Positions 62,885-64,000 of a DNA stretch of 64,000 nt are shown here, piece by piece. Position numbers and translations under genes: made by a program. A model generated the notes under the pieces. The model worked only from the letters and a program-made list of their open reading frames with translations, was not told the DNA's origin and did no database searches. Position 1 is the first letter of the stretch. Every line of letters begins with the position of its first letter. The stretch covers positions 620,001 to 684,000 of the forward strand of contig NZ_JANTYU010000001.1 of the NCBI RefSeq assembly GCF_024806835.1. Reading direction: 5' to 3'. This DNA comes from Xanthomonas sp. 3793. GTDB lineage: Bacteria; Pseudomonadota; Gammaproteobacteria; Xanthomonadales; Xanthomonadaceae.

Positions 62885-64000
62885 ATGATGATCGACTCCA
62901 CCCGCTACCCGCGTCTGTCCCGCATCCAGACCCCCGACGACCTGCGCAGCTTCGACGAAGCCGAGCTTGCGGCAATCGCCGAGGAGCTGCGTGCCTATCT
63001 CATCGAATCGGTCGGCAAGAGCGGCGGGCACTTCGCAGCCGGCCTGGGCGTGATCGAACTCACCGTCGCCCTGCACTACCTGTATCAGACCCCGGTCGAT
63101 CAGCTGGTGTGGGACGTCGGCCATCAAACCTATCCGCACAAGATCCTCACCGGTCGGCGCGACCAGATCCACACGGTCAAGCAGAAAGACGGCGTGGCGC
63201 CGTTTCCCAAGCGCGAAGAAAGCATCTACGACACCTTCGGCGTGGGCCATTCGTCCACCTCGATCTCGGCCGCACTCGGCATGGCAATCGCCGCGCAGCG
63301 CAACGGCGACGACCGCAAGGTGGTCGCGGTGATCGGCGATGGCGCGATGACTGCGGGCATGGTCTACGAGGCGCTCAACCACGCCGGCGGCATGGACCCG
63401 GAGCCGAACCTGCTGGTGATCCTCAACGACAACCGCATGTCGATCTCCGAAGCGGTCGGCGGGCTGACCAAGATGCTGGGCCGCGCCAGCGGCAGCCGCA
63501 CCCTCAACGCCATTCGCGAGGGTGGCAAGAAGATCCTCGGCGACAAGAAGAACAACCCCACCGCGCGCTTCGTGCGGCGCTGGGAAGAACACTGGAAAGG
63601 CATGTTCGTGCCGTCCACGCTGTTCGAGGAAATGGGCTTTCACTACACCGGCCCGATCGACGGCCATGACCTGCCCGGCCTGGTCGGCGCGCTCAAGACG
63701 CTGAAGACTCTCAAGGGTCCGCAGCTGCTGCACGTCATCACCACCAAGGGCAAGGGCTACGAGCTGGCCGAAGGCGACCAGATCGGTTATCACGCCGTCG
63801 GCCCGTTCGACCCCAGCAAGGGCCTGGTGGCCAAGACCGGTGCCAAGAAGCCGACCTACACCGATGTCTTCAGCGACTGGGTCTGCGACATGGCCGCCGC
63901 CGAGCCCAGGCTGCTGGTGATCACCCCGGCCATGCGCGAAGGCTCGGGCCTGGTGCGTTTCAGCAAGGAATACCCGCAGCGCTACTTCGATGTGGCGATC
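62885..64000 (+). CDS. dxs: 1-deoxy-D-xylulose-5-phosphate synthase, 5' part
   Basis: 372 codons before the window ends; the complete enzyme is about 620-640 aa. Start ATG 62885 (an ATG follows at 62888). Transketolase-like N-terminal domain: [20 protein letters not shown] (H49), [14 protein letters not shown] (H80) and [14 protein letters not shown] (H122). The thiamine-diphosphate motif runs from GDGAMTAG (151-158) to NDN (181-183). It commits pyruvate and glyceraldehyde-3-phosphate to the MEP isoprenoid pathway and supplies precursor for thiamine and pyridoxal. The pyrimidine domain is partly beyond the edge. Confidence 0.97.
   Translation, partial: MMIDSTRYPRLSRIQTPDDLRSFDEAELAAIAEELRAYLIESVGKSGGHFAAGLGVIELTVALHYLYQTPVDQLVWDVGHQTYPHKILTGRRDQIHTVKQKDGVAPFPKREESIYDTFGVGHSSTSISAALGMAIAAQRNGDDRKVVAVIGDGAMTAGMVYEALNHAGGMDPEPNLLVILNDNRMSISEAVGGLTKMLGRASGSRTLNAIREGGKKILGDKKNNPTARFVRRWEEHWKGMFVPSTLFEEMGFHYTGPIDGHDLPGLVGALKTLKTLKGPQLLHVITTKGKGYELAEGDQIGYHAVGPFDPSKGLVAKTGAKKPTYTDVFSDWVCDMAAAEPRLLVITPAMREGSGLVRFSKEYPQRYFDVAI

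Overview
The window is high-GC gammaproteobacterial DNA. Its gene content (a LOV histidine kinase with cysteine at residue 76, a hypBA1/hypBA2/hypAA-type arabinosidase set, many SusD-less TonB receptors, GTAG-headed REP palindromes) points to a plant-associated Xanthomonas. Most genes from 2.5 to 45 kb lie on the minus strand. Most genes from 45 to 64 kb lie on the plus strand.

Layout: (1) 0.2-2.6 kb is an RHS island. It has an N-terminally truncated RHS gene ending in a papain-like amidase toxin tip, a secreted cognate immunity candidate, and a frameshifted RHS remnant. (2) 2.6-25 kb is a polysaccharide/glycoprotein utilisation locus: GH127, a TonB receptor, a DUF6055-like HExxH protein, an S9 peptidase, GH43, GH121, a second TonB receptor and a Tat-exported six-hairpin protein. 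(3) 25.5-27.8 kb holds a DUF5694-like secreted protein, a hairpin-rich repeat patch and a miniature flagellar-rod-like protein. (4) 27.9-37.3 kb holds a GH35 beta-galactosidase, a second S9 peptidase, an APC permease and two DUF885 proteins, mostly overlapping. (5) 37.4-45.9 kb is a complete trans-4-hydroxyproline catabolic operon with an M24 prolidase-like peptidase and a divergent PAS-AraC regulator. (6) 46-64 kb is mainly housekeeping or ordinary accessory genes: ftsY, mutY-yggX, a BigR/YeeE sulfur module, a LOV hybrid kinase, a methyltransferase, an S41 peptidase, tRNA-Phe, a lipocalin, an acyl-CoA dehydrogenase, a REP array, an HNH protein and the 5' part of dxs.

The main interpretation is that regions 2, 4 and 5 together look like a pathway for eating plant hydroxyproline-rich glycoproteins (extensins, AGPs). 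Surface receptors and glycosidases would strip beta-L-arabino-oligosaccharides from hydroxyproline, and GH35 would remove galactose. S9, DUF885 and HExxH proteins would cut the peptide. A permease and an M24 peptidase would deliver free hydroxyproline, which is epimerised, oxidised, deaminated and converted to 2-oxoglutarate. Each enzyme family is individually known; their joint use as one system is my inference from linkage. Start codons were moved inward from the longest reading frame wherever a ribosome-binding site, a signal peptide or a neighbouring stop supported it.
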